From Unio delphinus (lineage: Eukaryota > Mollusca > Bivalvia > Unionida > Unionidae): a DNA stretch of 64,000 nucleotides. The notes below the pieces were generated by a model. It was not told the DNA's origin. It was given only the letters and a program-made list of their open reading frames with translations, and searched no databases. This document shows positions 1 to 10,620 of this stretch, piece after piece (the stretch's first letter is position 1; each line of letters begins with the position of its first letter). The stretch lies in contig JAQISU010000033.1 in NCBI GenBank assembly GCA_029339505.1, forward strand, positions 4,043,001 through 4,107,000, written 5' to 3'. The position numbers were made by a program, and so were the translations under genes.

Positions 1-60
1 ACTTCAGGGCAGGATAAAGGAACTAGAACAAGAAAAGCATTTACAAAAAAGACAGATGAA
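1..60 (+). CDS. CFAP44: Internal exon of a ciliary coiled-coil protein, probably CFAP44
   Basis: This exon is cut by the left edge of the window. It is read from base 2 and encodes about 19 residues rich in Lys, Glu and Gln, typical of a coiled coil. It ends with two bases of a codon before a donor (gttagt, base 61), and the next exon at 2789 supplies the third base, giving Lys. The four exons at 1-60, 2789-3014, 7272-7406 and 7799-7999 join without a frame break. Together they give a charged coiled-coil C-terminus that I recognise as that of CFAP44/WDR52, a WD-repeat and coiled-coil protein of the axoneme needed for ciliary beating. The WD repeats would lie upstream of the window. CFAP43 or CFAP57 are the main alternatives. 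Confidence 0.6.
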
Positions 61-129
61 GTTAGTGCATATTTTTTATTACTGTGAATTGTTTTATTTG
101 AATATTTACAGATTTGGGAAGTCAAGCAT

Positions 130-1060
130 AAAGACAATAAAAAGTAATATAAAAACAACGTAAATTCAAATTTGGTCTTGATGCAGTAATATTAGTAACA
201 ATAAGTACACTGTTATGCAAATTAGGTCTTGATGTAGTAATAGTAGTAACAATAAGATCAGTGTAAATTCAAATTAGGTGTTGATGCAGTAATAGCAGTA
301 ACAATAAGAACACTGTAATTCAAATTAGGTGTTGATGTAGTAATAGTAGTTATTATCAGAACAATGGAAATTCAAATTAGGTGTTGCGGTTGTGGTAGCA
401 GTACATTGTCAGAACACTGTAAATTAAAATTAGGTCTTGATGTAGTGATAGTAGTTATTATCAGAACAATGGATATTCAAGTTTGATCTTGATGTAGTAA
501 TAGTAGTAATAACAAGAACACTGAATTGAAATTAGGTCTTGATGTAGTAATAGCAGTTATTATCAGAACAATAGAAATTCAAATTTGGTCTTGATATAGT
601 AATAGTAGTTATTATCAGAACAATGGAAATTCAAATTTGGTCTTGATATAGTAATAGCAGTTATTATCAGAACAATGGAAATTCGAATTTGGTCTTGATA
701 TAGTAATAGTAGTTATTATCAGAACAATGGAAATTCAAATTAGGTCTTGAGGTTGTAATAACAGTAACAATATGAACAATGGAACTTCAGATTAGGCATT
801 GATGTAGTAATAGCAGTAACAGTAAAAACAATGGAAACTTAAATGAGGTCTTGAGGTTGTAATAACAGTAACAATATGAACAATGGAACTTCAAATTAGG
901 CATTGATGTAGTAATAGCAGTAACAGTAAAAACAATGGAAATTCAAATTTGGTCTTGAGGTTGTAATAGCAGTAACAATATGAACAATGGAACTTCAAAT
1001 CAGGCATTCATGTAGTAATAGCAGTAACAGTTAAAACAATGGAATTTTAAATTGGGCCTG
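130..1060. repeat. Degenerate tandem minisatellite, unit about 53-57 bp
   Basis: About sixteen diverged copies share the phrases 'attcaaatt', 'ggtcttgatgtagtaatag' and 'aacaatggaa'. The array sits in the intron after exon 1-60. It has no coding potential; neighbouring units differ by small indels, so it is an old array. Confidence 0.85.
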
Positions 1061-1534
1061 GGAACAAACTATCAATAATGTCTAAAATTTGTTAGGACAT
1101 TAGCTCATTATCAGACAGCTAGAACACCAAAGGTAGTCCGTAAATTCTGAAACCATGAAGAGGAAGAAGGATTATTAACTTCATTTACAGACATCATTCT
1201 TTGTACTAATAAAGGAGATTGTATCCAATCTTGTCATTTTATGTACTCTCAAAACCTTTTGGACATAGTATTGAAAATTATTTACGTTCTTAAACTTCAG
1301 TTGGATTAATGTGAAATTGCAGTTCTTTCTGAATTATGGTAACTTTGTTCCTCTTTACATGCTTCATTTTCATGGTGGAAATGCACTGCAACTATTACAG
1401 CTATTGTCAGTAATTTTTGAGTTTTAAGATTTATTTTAAGCTTCCAGCTTATAAAGTTTCCTTAAAACAGGGCATGAAGTTTTACCTTCTTTTAACATTT
1501 GTCTTTGCAATTGTTACATTCTTTATTCTAATAT

Positions 1535-2760
1535 TTCACTTTAAATATCCCTATATCCAACTGTATAATTCCTATTTTTGTCTTTAACATCCCTATATCC
1601 AGCTGTAACATTCCTATATTCATTTGTAACATTCATATATCCAGCTGTAGCATTCATTTATTCTGCTTTAAACATCCATATATCCAGCTGTAACATTCCT
1701 ATACAGTCAGCTCTGCTTATATGCATGGCCTCGGGACCGATGCTATGATATGCAATTAGGTGGCGTATGCACTAAGTCGGCGTTCATGTTATGGCGTGTA
1801 TCTGGTGCAGCATGCATACTGATACCCATTATTTCTCCGAAACAAACCCCCCATTTAAATAGATTCAGGGTAAACTGGGCATTTAAAAAAAAAAAAGACT
1901 ATATATATATATATATATATATATGTATGAATACATACGCAGTGGCATTGACAACAATGAAATTGAAGGGAACAAAAACAGATTGCCATCAGAGGTCTCT
2001 CTCATAATAGGTAAGTAACTGCCAATTGCATCTGGCCTAGTTCGTTTAAATGTGACGCGATTTGCTCTGGTATCGTATGGAGGTAACTTTGTCATTAACT
2101 GTATCGCATCAGTAATTAATATGGTTTTCTATTATCGCGCATCCTGGTGATCAACGAAGAGTCAGAGAGCTAATGCCATCTTGTTAATATTTATGGTTAC
2201 CTACTATAGCGCCTCCTGGTGACCAACGGAGATCTAATAGCTGTGATGTTGATATTAATAGACCTAATTAATCAGCCTTGACCGGCAATGTTCGGAATCA
2301 GTTTGTTTTCATTTTGAAAGGAACAATTTTGAACAATGCAGGTTTTTGAAGCAACTTAACACATAATAATGCATGTTCGGACCAGAGAAATCCATGCAAT
2401 AATGCGAAATATGCATATAGACAATATGCAATTGTCCAAAATTGATATCCATTGAAAACAATGGTAACAAAACGGGACCGGCACAAAGCTATGCAATAAG
2501 GTGGAATATGCAGTTATACAATATGCATATATCTGGAGCCAACTGTACATGTATTCTGTTTTAAACATCACTATATCCAGATGTAACATTCCTATATCCA
2601 GTTGTAACATTCATATATTCTTCTGTAAACATCCCTATATCCAGCTGTAACATTCCTATATCCAGCTATAACATTCATTTATTCAGCTTTAAACTTTCCT
2701 ATATCTAGTGTTTCTTTCCTATATCCAGCTGTAAATACTCCTCTGTTCAGTGTAAAAATG
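1535..2760. repeat. Minisatellite of about 24-27 bp, split by a DNA transposon
   Basis: Units resembling 'ccctatatccagctgtaac' recur at about 1540-1700 and again at 2560-2740. The two halves are separated by the TA-flanked element at 1704-2545, so they are probably one array opened by an insertion. The array lies in the CFAP44-like intron. Confidence 0.75.
1704..2545. mobile_element. Non-autonomous TA-target DNA transposon (Tc1/mariner-pogo type)
   Basis: The left end reads CAGTCAGCTCTGCTTATATG. The inverted right end (CAGTTGGCTCCAGATATATG) matches it at most positions. Both ends are flanked by TA, the target duplication typical of Tc1/mariner/pogo elements. The 842-bp interior contains a poly(A) run, a short (AT) run and no recognisable transposase. 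It has landed inside a minisatellite array. Confidence 0.65.
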
Positions 2761-2788
2761 CTATATATTATTTTCCACCGCATTTCAG

Positions 2789-3014
2789 AGAGTCCAAGAA
2801 AACCCATGTTCAGTTGATAAAGGACAGAAAGATTTTTGAACAGAAGATTCAGGAAATGGAGGCAGAATGTGATGAGATGTTGATCAGCAAGTTTGGCAGA
2901 ATTGTAGATCTTGAAAAATTGGAAACAGTCACTGTGAACCGCACAATAGAGGAACTAAAAGAAAAAATGCGAATGACAGAAATGCAGTGTTCAGAAGAAC
3001 TTATTCAGTGGGAT
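2789..3014 (+). CDS. CFAP44: Coiled-coil exon, probable CFAP44
   Basis: The acceptor is 'catttcag' and the donor is 'gtaagt' at 3015. The exon supplies one base to complete the codon begun in the preceding exon and ends in phase 0. It encodes a continuous charged helix containing the phrase KFGRIVDLEKLE followed by a 'VNRTIEELKEK' segment, which I associate with the C-terminal region of CFAP44. The intron downstream is 4.3 kb and is filled with minisatellites. Open reading past the donor is chance. Confidence 0.7.
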
Positions 3015-3877
3015 GTAAGTAATTTAGGCAGTAGAGAAAATAATGGGACTAGTGATTTATCTTGGTTAATAAACCCATATTGTATTTTTAAAGTATATAC
3101 AGATACAATAATACCTCATGGCATCACAAATAATTTCATTTAAGGGAAAACTGGGATAGCCGAGGCATCTGTATTTATTTTTAAGTCAGTTCACTTCACG
3201 ATTTTGCTGTTTTATTGAAAAAGTCAGATTTATGTGATAAATTGAAACTTACTCTCTTTGGTTCAAATGAAATTTGTGAAACTTAGGGAGTAATTTCAGA
3301 CTTTTACTCATCAAAAATATAATTGACAGATCTTCTATATCTGATAGTCATGGTTTGATAGTCACCTACCTGAAATAATTGTAAATTATTAGTAGATCCT
3401 TGTACTAATGAGTCTAATAACTTTGACAACCTGAATTAAATTGGGAGGTAATTTTAGTGATTCTTCACAGATTACTTAGGTTTCAGCAATGAACATCCAC
3501 TTAGATGTACAAAGAATAGATCCATATAAAATGACTGGTGTTAAAATAACATTCAAACACATTTCAGTCATGAGTGAAGTACATGTACTTCAAAGGTTTT
3601 ATGTTAGTAATGCAACATTTTATTTAAAAGGAAAGATGTTCTTTTGTGTGTATAGTCTCAAACGTTTGTTACATTGCTGTTAGTGAAGACACATCAAGTC
3701 ATTGTGACATCAACAAATTACAATTTAATAAAATCCACAGACATGAGGCCTGTTCAGAATGGCCACTATTTACATCAAAAAGTCTTTTTCTAACATGCGA
3801 TGCCCAAAAAAAAACGATTTTCCAAGTGGATTTTATTATCATATACATTCATCAATGTCTTCTGTCCAGATTGACTA

Positions 3878-6475
3878 ATTAGATTTACTTTGCTTTCAGA
3901 ACTATTAGATTTACTTTGCTTTCAGAAATAGTAGATTTATTTTTCTTTCAGAACTATTAGATTTACTTTGCTTTCAGAGCCATTAGATTTACTGTGCTTT
4001 GGATCTATTAGATTTACTGTGCTTTCAGAGCTATTAGATTTACTGTGCTTTCAGAGCTATTAGATTTACAGTGGTACCTCGGGTTACGAACACCTCAGGT
4101 CACGAACAATTCGGGTTACGAACAACAACTTCGAAAATTTTTTGTCTCGGGTAACGAACAGTGCCTCGGGTTATGAACGATGGCGAGATAGATAGAGCAA
4201 GGTTTAACGTTGGAGACAAACGATCGCGTACAGTACAAACGAAGGCCACGCTAACATCTAGCTAACATCGCTTAGCGCTAGCCTAGTTGCCTAGTTTTGC
4301 ATGCGTGCGCAGCCTCGTTTTCATTGGCCTTACTACACAGCAGCAAAAGTAGCAGTCGTCCGATGATGAGGAGCCAGTGACCTTTTCAACTGCCAGGATT
4401 AAAGAAATTTGCAGCAAGTGGGCAGACGTCGAAGACTTCATTGTGAACCATCATCCAAACAAACTTGTTGCTAACAGGGCAGTAAACCTGATGAATGATA
4501 ACGCGATGGCCCACTTCAGAAAGATTCTCCAGCAAAGGAAGCGACAAATTTCCCTTGATAGTTTCTTGGTGCAGAAAGATTCCCAGTTTTCTGCCAAGAA
4601 ACAGCGACAAGAAACTCCTGAAACTAATGATTCAGAATAGCAAACAAAGTGACAAATTTCCCATGATCGTTTTCTTGGTAAGAAAGATGGACTAAATCTT
4701 TTTTTATTATTTTACATTTAATTTATTTGGTTGTTTTCTTTCTCTTTATTTAATACGTGAAGTACACGTATACTTTGCGTTTTGTCAAGTTGTTAATAAA
4801 AAAAGAACGATTCTTTCATCTTGAAACGGATTGTCATTGATTTCAATGTTTCGGGTTATGAACGTTTCGGGTTACGAACCGAGTTCTGGAACGAATTAAG
4901 TTCGTAACCCGAGGTACCACTGTACTGTGCTTTCAGAGCTATTAGATTTACTTTGCTTTCAGAGCTATTAGATTTACTTTACTTTCAGAGTTATTAGATT
5001 TACTGTGCTTTCAGAGCTATTAGATCTATTTTGCTTTCAGAGCTATTAGATTTACTGTGCTTTCAGAGCTATTAGATTTACTGTGCTTTCAGAGCTATTA
5101 GATTTACTTTACTTTCAGAGCCATTAAATTTACTTTGCTTTCAGAACTATTAGATTTATTTTGCTTTCAGAGCCATTAAATTTATTTTGCTTTCAGAACC
5201 ATTATATTTACTTTGCTTTCAGAACAATTAGATTTACTTTGCTCTCAAAACAATTAGATTTACTTTGCTTTCAGAGCCATTAAATTTACTTTGCTTTCAG
5301 AACTATCAGATTTACTTTGCTTTGGATCTATCAGATTTACTTTGCTTTGGATCTATTAGATTTACTGTGCTTTCAGAGCTATTAGATTTACTTTGCTCTC
5401 AAAACTATTAGATTTACTTTGCTTTCAGAACTATTAGATTTACTTTGCTTTCAGAGCCATTAAATTTATTTTGCTTTCAGAACCATTATATTTACTTTGC
5501 TTTCAGAACTATTAGATTTACTTTGCTCTCAAAACTATTAGATTTACTTTGCTTTCAGAGCCATTAAATTTATTTTGCTTTCAGAACCATTATATTTACT
5601 TTGCTCTCAAAACTATTAGATTTACTTTGCTTTCAGAGCCGTTCAATTTACTTTGCTTTCAGAACTATTAGATTTACTTTGCTCTCAAAACTATTAGATT
5701 TACTTTGCTTTCAGAGACATTAAATTTACTTTGGTTTCAGAAACATTAGATTTTTTTTGCTTTCAAAATTATTAGATTTACTTTGCTCTCAAAACTATTA
5801 GATTTACTTTGCTTTCAGAGCCATTAAATTTACTTTGCTTTCAGAACTATCAGATTTACTTTGCTTTCACAAACATTAGATTTACTTTGCTTTCAGAACC
5901 ATTAGATTTACTTTGCTTTCAAAATTATAAGGTTTACTTTGCTTTCAGAGCCATTAAATTTACTTTGCTTTCAGAAACATTAGATATATTTTGCTTTCAG
6001 AATGATTAGATTTACTTTACTTTCAGAGCCATTAAATTTACTTTGCTTTCAGAACTATTAGATTTACTTTGCTTTCAGAACAATTAGATTTACTTTGCTT
6101 TCAGAACTATTAGATCTATTTTGCTTTCAGAGCCATTAAATTTACTTTGCTTTCAGAACTATTAGATTTACTTTACTTTCACAAACATTAGATTTATTTT
6201 GCTTTCAGAACTATTAGATTTACTTTGCTTTCAGAAACATTAGATTTTTTTTTGCTTTCAGAACCATTAGATTTACTTTGCTTTCAAAATTATTAGATTT
6301 ACTTTGCTTTCATAGCCATTAAATTTACTTTGCTTTCAGAACTATTAGACTTACTTTGCTTTCAGAAACATTAGATATACTTTGCTTTCAGAACTATTAG
6401 ATTTACTCTGCTTTCAGAAACATTAGATTTTATTGCTTTCAGAACCATTAGATTTACTTTGCTTTGATAACCATT
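3878..6475. repeat. 27-bp minisatellite array, roughly 60 copies or more
   Basis: The unit is about 'attagatttactttgctttc' plus 'agaacta'. It is repeated head to tail, with variants gagcc, gaaac and ctctcaaaac in the variable part. A Tigger-type element at 4069-4922 interrupts the array near its left end. Each unit carries a pyrimidine-rich 'ttgctttcag', a close match to a splice acceptor, repeated across the intron. Open frames within it are repeat artefacts. Confidence 0.9.
4069..4922 (+). mobile_element. Deleted Tigger/pogo-type DNA transposon
   Basis: The termini CAGTGGTACCTCGGGTTACG and its inverted copy at the right end are flanked on both sides by TA. Internal copies of the 'gggttacgaac' motif follow the left TIR. 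At about 4380-4640 is an open frame matching the C-terminal end of a Tigger-like (CENP-B/pogo) transposase, with phrases such as 'NDNAMAHFRKIL' and 'ISLDSFLVQK'. The catalytic DDE core is missing, so this 854-bp copy is an internal-deletion derivative. Confidence 0.85.
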
Positions 6476-6484
6476 AGATGTGCT

Positions 6485-6965
6485 TTGCATAAGAAATAAT
6501 AGGAAAAATAATGTCTATTGGGCAAGAACTCATAGGAATATAATGTTAATTGGATAAGAAATCATAGGAAACAAAATGTATATTTGATGAGAAATCATAG
6601 AAAAGAAATAATAGGAAAAAATAATGTATATTGGACAAAAAATAATTGGATATATAATGTATATTGGTTAAGAAATCATAAGGAAAAATGTATATTGGCT
6701 GAGAAGTCATAGAAAAAAAATACTAGGAAAAAATAATTTTTATTGGGCAAGAAACAGAAGGAAAATTAATGTATATTGGATTAGAAATCATAGAAAAGAA
6801 ATAATAGGAAAAATAATGTATATTGGACAAGAAATAATAGGAAACATTATGTATATTGGGCAAAAATTAGTAGGATAAATATTGTATATTGGACTAGTAA
6901 TAATTGGAAATATAATGTATATTGGATAAGAAATCATAGGTAAATGTATACTGGAAAAGGAACAT
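6485..6965. repeat. Minisatellite of about 35-40 bp
   Basis: Repeated phrases such as 'aataatgtatattgg' and 'aagaaatcataggaaa' occur about twelve times with variation. The array directly follows the 27-bp array within the same intron. Confidence 0.8.
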
Positions 6966-7271
6966 TAATAAGTCTTTTTGAGAGAAAAAAATTGAAAATT
7001 TAAAATTCTGTTTGATCAAAATTAGTTCTGTTTTTTAGTGATCTAAATACTGAATCATGTAATATCACATTTATTTTCATCTTCTGCCTATCATTTATCC
7101 TTACTGTGCATAGGATTGTCATTATCTGAAAATTCATCATTTTTTAGGTGATTTTTTTAAGCAGGAGTTGCACTGAAATTTGCATTTGTAATATATATGT
7201 TCTGTCATTGTTGTAAGATATCTTTCCTAACATTGGAAATTATACATCATGTAAATTTTGTTTTCTTGCAG

Positions 7272-7406
7272 GAAAAATTATCAGAAAAGAAGGTGAGAAT
7301 AACAGAACTGATAAAAGAAAACACAAAAAGACTTAATCACCTTTCAACACTTGTAACAGACAAAAAGAAATTTGAACAATCATTGGATTCAAGGCAGAAG
7401 AGTTTG
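7272..7406 (+). CDS. CFAP44: Coiled-coil exon, probable CFAP44
   Basis: The exon is 135 bp, 45 codons, phase 0 at both ends, with acceptor 'ttcttgcag' and donor 'gtaagt'. It encodes an uninterrupted Lys/Glu-rich helix ending in 'SLDSRQKSL'. It joins the Asp at the end of the previous exon without a frame change. Phase, length and composition fit the coiled coil just before the conserved C-terminal tail. Confidence 0.7.
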
Positions 7407-7798
7407 GTAAGTCATAAAATATTTAGAACAGTGCCTCTAATATAAGTCACTGTTAAGTTGCATTATCTATTAGACTTAGTTTATCCTTTAAATTATTTTT
7501 TTCCCAAGGATTTCTGGACAATGATTTAACATTAACACTGTGTTGATGGATTTTAATTAGAATAGTGAAGAAGTTTATCTATTGGAATCAAAAGTTCAAA
7601 GGTCAGAGTAACTGACCATTCAAAGGTCGGTGTAACCGACTGAAAGAAGCAGAAATGATTTTTGCACAAACATTTCAAGACTACTAAACATGGGGCATGT
7701 GTATAATGTGCATTTTATCATCCTCATATTGTATGTGTTTATTTTTTAGTAGTTCAGCTGTTGATACACAAATGTTTTTTCTGTACTTTGTTTAACAG

Positions 7799-7999
7799 GG
7801 AGAGGAGTACTCAGGTCAGCGTAAGTCCGACATTCATGAACGTCAGAGGCTGATACAGCTTGTACAGCTTCAAGCTCAGGAAATTGATGCTCTTAAGGAA
7901 GAGATCATGTTGTTATCACGGAAAGGAGGGCATATTCTCCCACCAGCTCAGCCACCCTTACCCCAGAGCCCACCCAACATGAGAACAATCAGCCAATAG
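7799..7999 (+). CDS. CFAP44: Terminal coding exon of probable CFAP44
   Basis: The acceptor is 'tttaacag'. The exon encodes 66 residues and ends in TAG at 7997-7999. It contains 'RQRLIQLVQLQAQEIDALKE' followed by 'LLSRKGGHILPPAQPPL', a tail I recognise from CFAP44-type axonemal proteins. A proline-rich end of about 15 residues finishes the chain. The 3' UTR follows, with AATAAA-type signals at about 8192 and farther down. This exon gives the strongest evidence for the gene assignment. Confidence 0.72.
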   Translation, partial: GEEYSGQRKSDIHERQRLIQLVQLQAQEIDALKEEIMLLSRKGGHILPPAQPPLPQSPPNMRTISQ

Positions 8000-8220
8000 A
8001 ATGTGTCAAGCAAATGTTTGGTGCCAGTGTTGGACTATAACTAATCTGTGATATTGTGTTTGTTTTGTGATGCTGGCACATCTCTCGTATGTATCTGAAC
8101 CTGAAGAAACTGAACACTTTTAGTTTAGGTAGTTTGGGATTTCTGAAATGATGTGGAATTATAGTTGTCCATCAGCTTATAATCTTAAGAAAATAAAGTT
8201 TTCTGATATGAGACATGATA
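8000..8220 (+). other. Probable 3' UTR with polyadenylation signal
   Basis: AT-rich sequence follows the stop codon. The first AATAAA lies at about 8192-8197, and further AATAAA-like signals occur near 8300 and 8768. The true cleavage site cannot be chosen from sequence alone. Confidence 0.5.
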
Positions 8221-9178
8221 GGAAAGAAATACAGTTCGATCTCATTAGCTTGAAATGTGGCTGACTTGAATACCTATCACTACTTGATCTTGTTTCTAAG
8301 ATCAATAAAAACTCCATAATTGTTTTAAACCTTGTTCATTCCAATTACAGGTATCTTGAACTGAATTGCTAAGCCCTGTGAGTGTTTACGCTATTATAAT
8401 TTTAATATAGTTAAAAGAGAATAATATTTCATAAGGTGAACCTAACTTTAGAAAGTGCTTTTCATTGTACTAAATTTCCTTTTAGCATACAGTATGTAAA
8501 GGGAAAAAGTATTATAAATTGTATCAGAACTGTATAAAGGAAAATTTTAAGTAAATTATCATTTTTGAGCTTCAGTCATTTAGATGTAAAAACTAAAAAT
8601 TGCCATCATTCAGACTTTTAGACAAAAAGGCAGTTTTCTTCAAAGAATTCTCTCCAAATAAATTGATGAGTTTAAATATGGTGCCCATGTTGTTTGAATA
8701 CAAAATGTATTTGTACTTTTATGAAATCCATCCATGTATTTTCAAAAGATATATTAATTTAATGCAAATAAAACACATAAGTCAAAACCAAAGCTTAATC
8801 TTTTTTTATTCCCCTGCATCAAATGGACAAGTTGACCTAGAAAGAATCATTGCGCATCCACCTTTCCATCCTTGTCAGATTCTAAAATCATGACTCCAGT
8901 AAAATAGCCCAACAAGGGCTTAGAGTTTTATAGCAACAATCAGCATGCCAAAAAGGGTTTCAGCAGTTGCTATATTCAACTGAAACTTTGGGATAACATT
9001 TTTATATATTTATTGGTCGTTGTTTGTGCAAAGTCAGGTATCTCAGGCAGATGAGTTGATTGGCAAGTGGCTGATGAGCTTGTGCAAAATCGTAACAAGC
9101 ATCAGTTACAAGATCTCACGACATTACCATGAGAAATCTTTATGAATATTCAATAAATCTGGCTTTGACTTTAATGAA

Positions 9179-9183
<5 letters not shown>
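8221..9183. other. Intergenic or long 3' UTR sequence, no feature seen
   Basis: AT-rich single-copy-looking sequence without a credible coding frame or RNA gene. One 97-codon open frame at 8600-8893 has low-complexity hydrophobic composition and no splice or start context. Confidence 0.5.

Positions 9184-9249
<66 letters not shown>
9184..9249. repeat. (CT)n microsatellite
   Basis: A near-perfect run of CT dinucleotides about 66 bp long. Confidence 0.98.
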
Positions 9250-9251
<2 letters not shown>

Positions 9252-9899
9252 CTAGTGTCACGGAATTGTATAAACCCGTTTTATTTATATAATAAATTTG
9301 TGTACTAGAGTTTTGCTTTTGGCATACAATGATACCTGATTGTGATTAAGGTATATTGTGACATATTTCAAATTAGTGAGTTCGGTTCATCCTATGCCAC
9401 ACGTGTGAAGTGCTTTTGATGAGATAAACCGAATGCCTTCAATGCACATACAATATCTGTGTATAAATACCTCACCACATGTAAATCTCTTTACATTACG
9501 TAATGTCTTGTAAGTCGGCAATCTACTATAAGGGATTGCACTTCTCTGGCTGTAGAGGTATGTAATCTTAGATCATTTCTTGTACATCCGATAACACTAT
9601 TGTACTACGAAGTCAATGTTTGCACGATTTGTAGCTCTGGTTTATGCAGAATAATGCACACATTTATATTCTTGTTTACAACTTAGTGAAGGATTTATAT
9701 TAATAATATAAGGCTACATTTTTAAGTATTGTTTAGTACAGTAGGATTCTTATCAAGCAGGGTTAGGTTTTTTCTGAACTTGTCATTTTGTAATTATTGT
9801 GCCGGTAATATTATCTGTATATCTTATCATGTATAACATTATTACGTTTTTATGCCCGTGTCATGTATAGTACACGGTGTTGGATATGTTTTTAGCTGT

Positions 9900-10035
9900 C
9901 CAGTGTCTGGAATGTCCAGTATCTGGATGTCGGGAATGTACAGTATCCGGTGATGTCCAGTATCTGGAGTGTCGGGAATGTACAGTATCCGGTGATGTCC
10001 AGTATCTGGAGTGCCTGGTGTTGTTCGGTGTTTTC
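9900..10035. repeat. Short minisatellite, unit about 42 bp
   Basis: About three copies of a unit containing 'gtccagtatctgga', 'gtcgggaatgtacagtatcc' and 'ggtgat'. Open frames on both strands here are created by the repeat. Confidence 0.75.
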
Positions 10036-10199
10036 CAGATACTAGTGTCTGGAGCATGAGGAAAGTGTAGAGCTGTCTGGCAATGTTCCCGCTAAGCTGT
10101 GCGCACGCAGCTTGTTTGATGTCTTCACGCAGCTAATGTATTCTGCGCGCAGAGATAATTCTTTTGATTACTCATGAATACAATTTCTTCTAATTTGTT

Positions 10200-10620
10200 G
10201 TTGTATTAGGTTTTAACTCCATTTTCAGCACAAGATAGGCTATACATGGCGGCCAGTATTAATGGTGGAGGAAGAACCTGGGAAAACCCCGGAAAGAACC
10301 ACCGACCCACGAGAAGCTACTGGCAAGCTTTCTCACATACCCACATTGACCGAGTCTGAGACTCGAACCAACGCAGACAGAGGTGAGATGGCAGTGATCC
10401 GTAACGGAGAGCGCTTTAGATCACTCGGCCCAGGCCCGCACCTAGGAAATTCTGGGCCCCAGTCAGCTGACAGAGTTTGGGCCCCTTTCGTGTTTCAAAT
10501 ATGTGCATATATTTTAAAACGCGGGCCCCTATCTAGCTCGGGCCCCTGACAAGTGCCATGGTTGTCCCCCCTAGGTGCGGGCCTGCTCGGCCACTCGGGG
10601 CCCCTGCTTCAAGTGTAGTT
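10200..10620 (+). mobile_element. SINE-like dispersed repeat, interrupted by a MITE
   Basis: The block with 'aggctatacatggcggccag', 'ggaagaacc', 'ccacgagaagctactggcaa' and 'gagatggcagtgatccgtaa' recurs, diverged, at 31823-32055. Such units, with a 'ggtggaggaa...accgaccc' core, are abundant in mollusc genomes to my knowledge. This copy is split at 10431-10585 by a perfect-TIR insertion flanked by a 7-bp repeat of host sequence. I saw no tRNA-like promoter boxes, so the class is inferred. Confidence 0.6.
10431..10585. mobile_element. 155-bp MITE with perfect 16-bp TIRs, nested in a SINE
   Basis: CAGGCCCGCACCTAGG at 10431-10446 is exactly inverted at 10570-10585. CTCGGCC flanks both sides (10424-10430 and 10586-10592). 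The CAGG terminus and a 7-8-bp duplication suggest a hAT-type element. There is no coding capacity. Perfect TIRs suggest a fairly recent insertion. Confidence 0.75.

Noticed and set aside
5809..6009. Open frame in the 27-bp array
   Set aside because: A 27-bp repeat stays in frame by itself, giving chance repeated peptides.
130..6970. CRISPR-like arrays
   Set aside because: The tandem units have no unique spacers of constant length and lie in introns of an animal gene; they are minisatellites.
8600..8893. A 97-codon frame downstream of the CFAP44-like gene
   Set aside because: AT-driven composition without splice, start or motif support; probably 3' UTR or intergenic.
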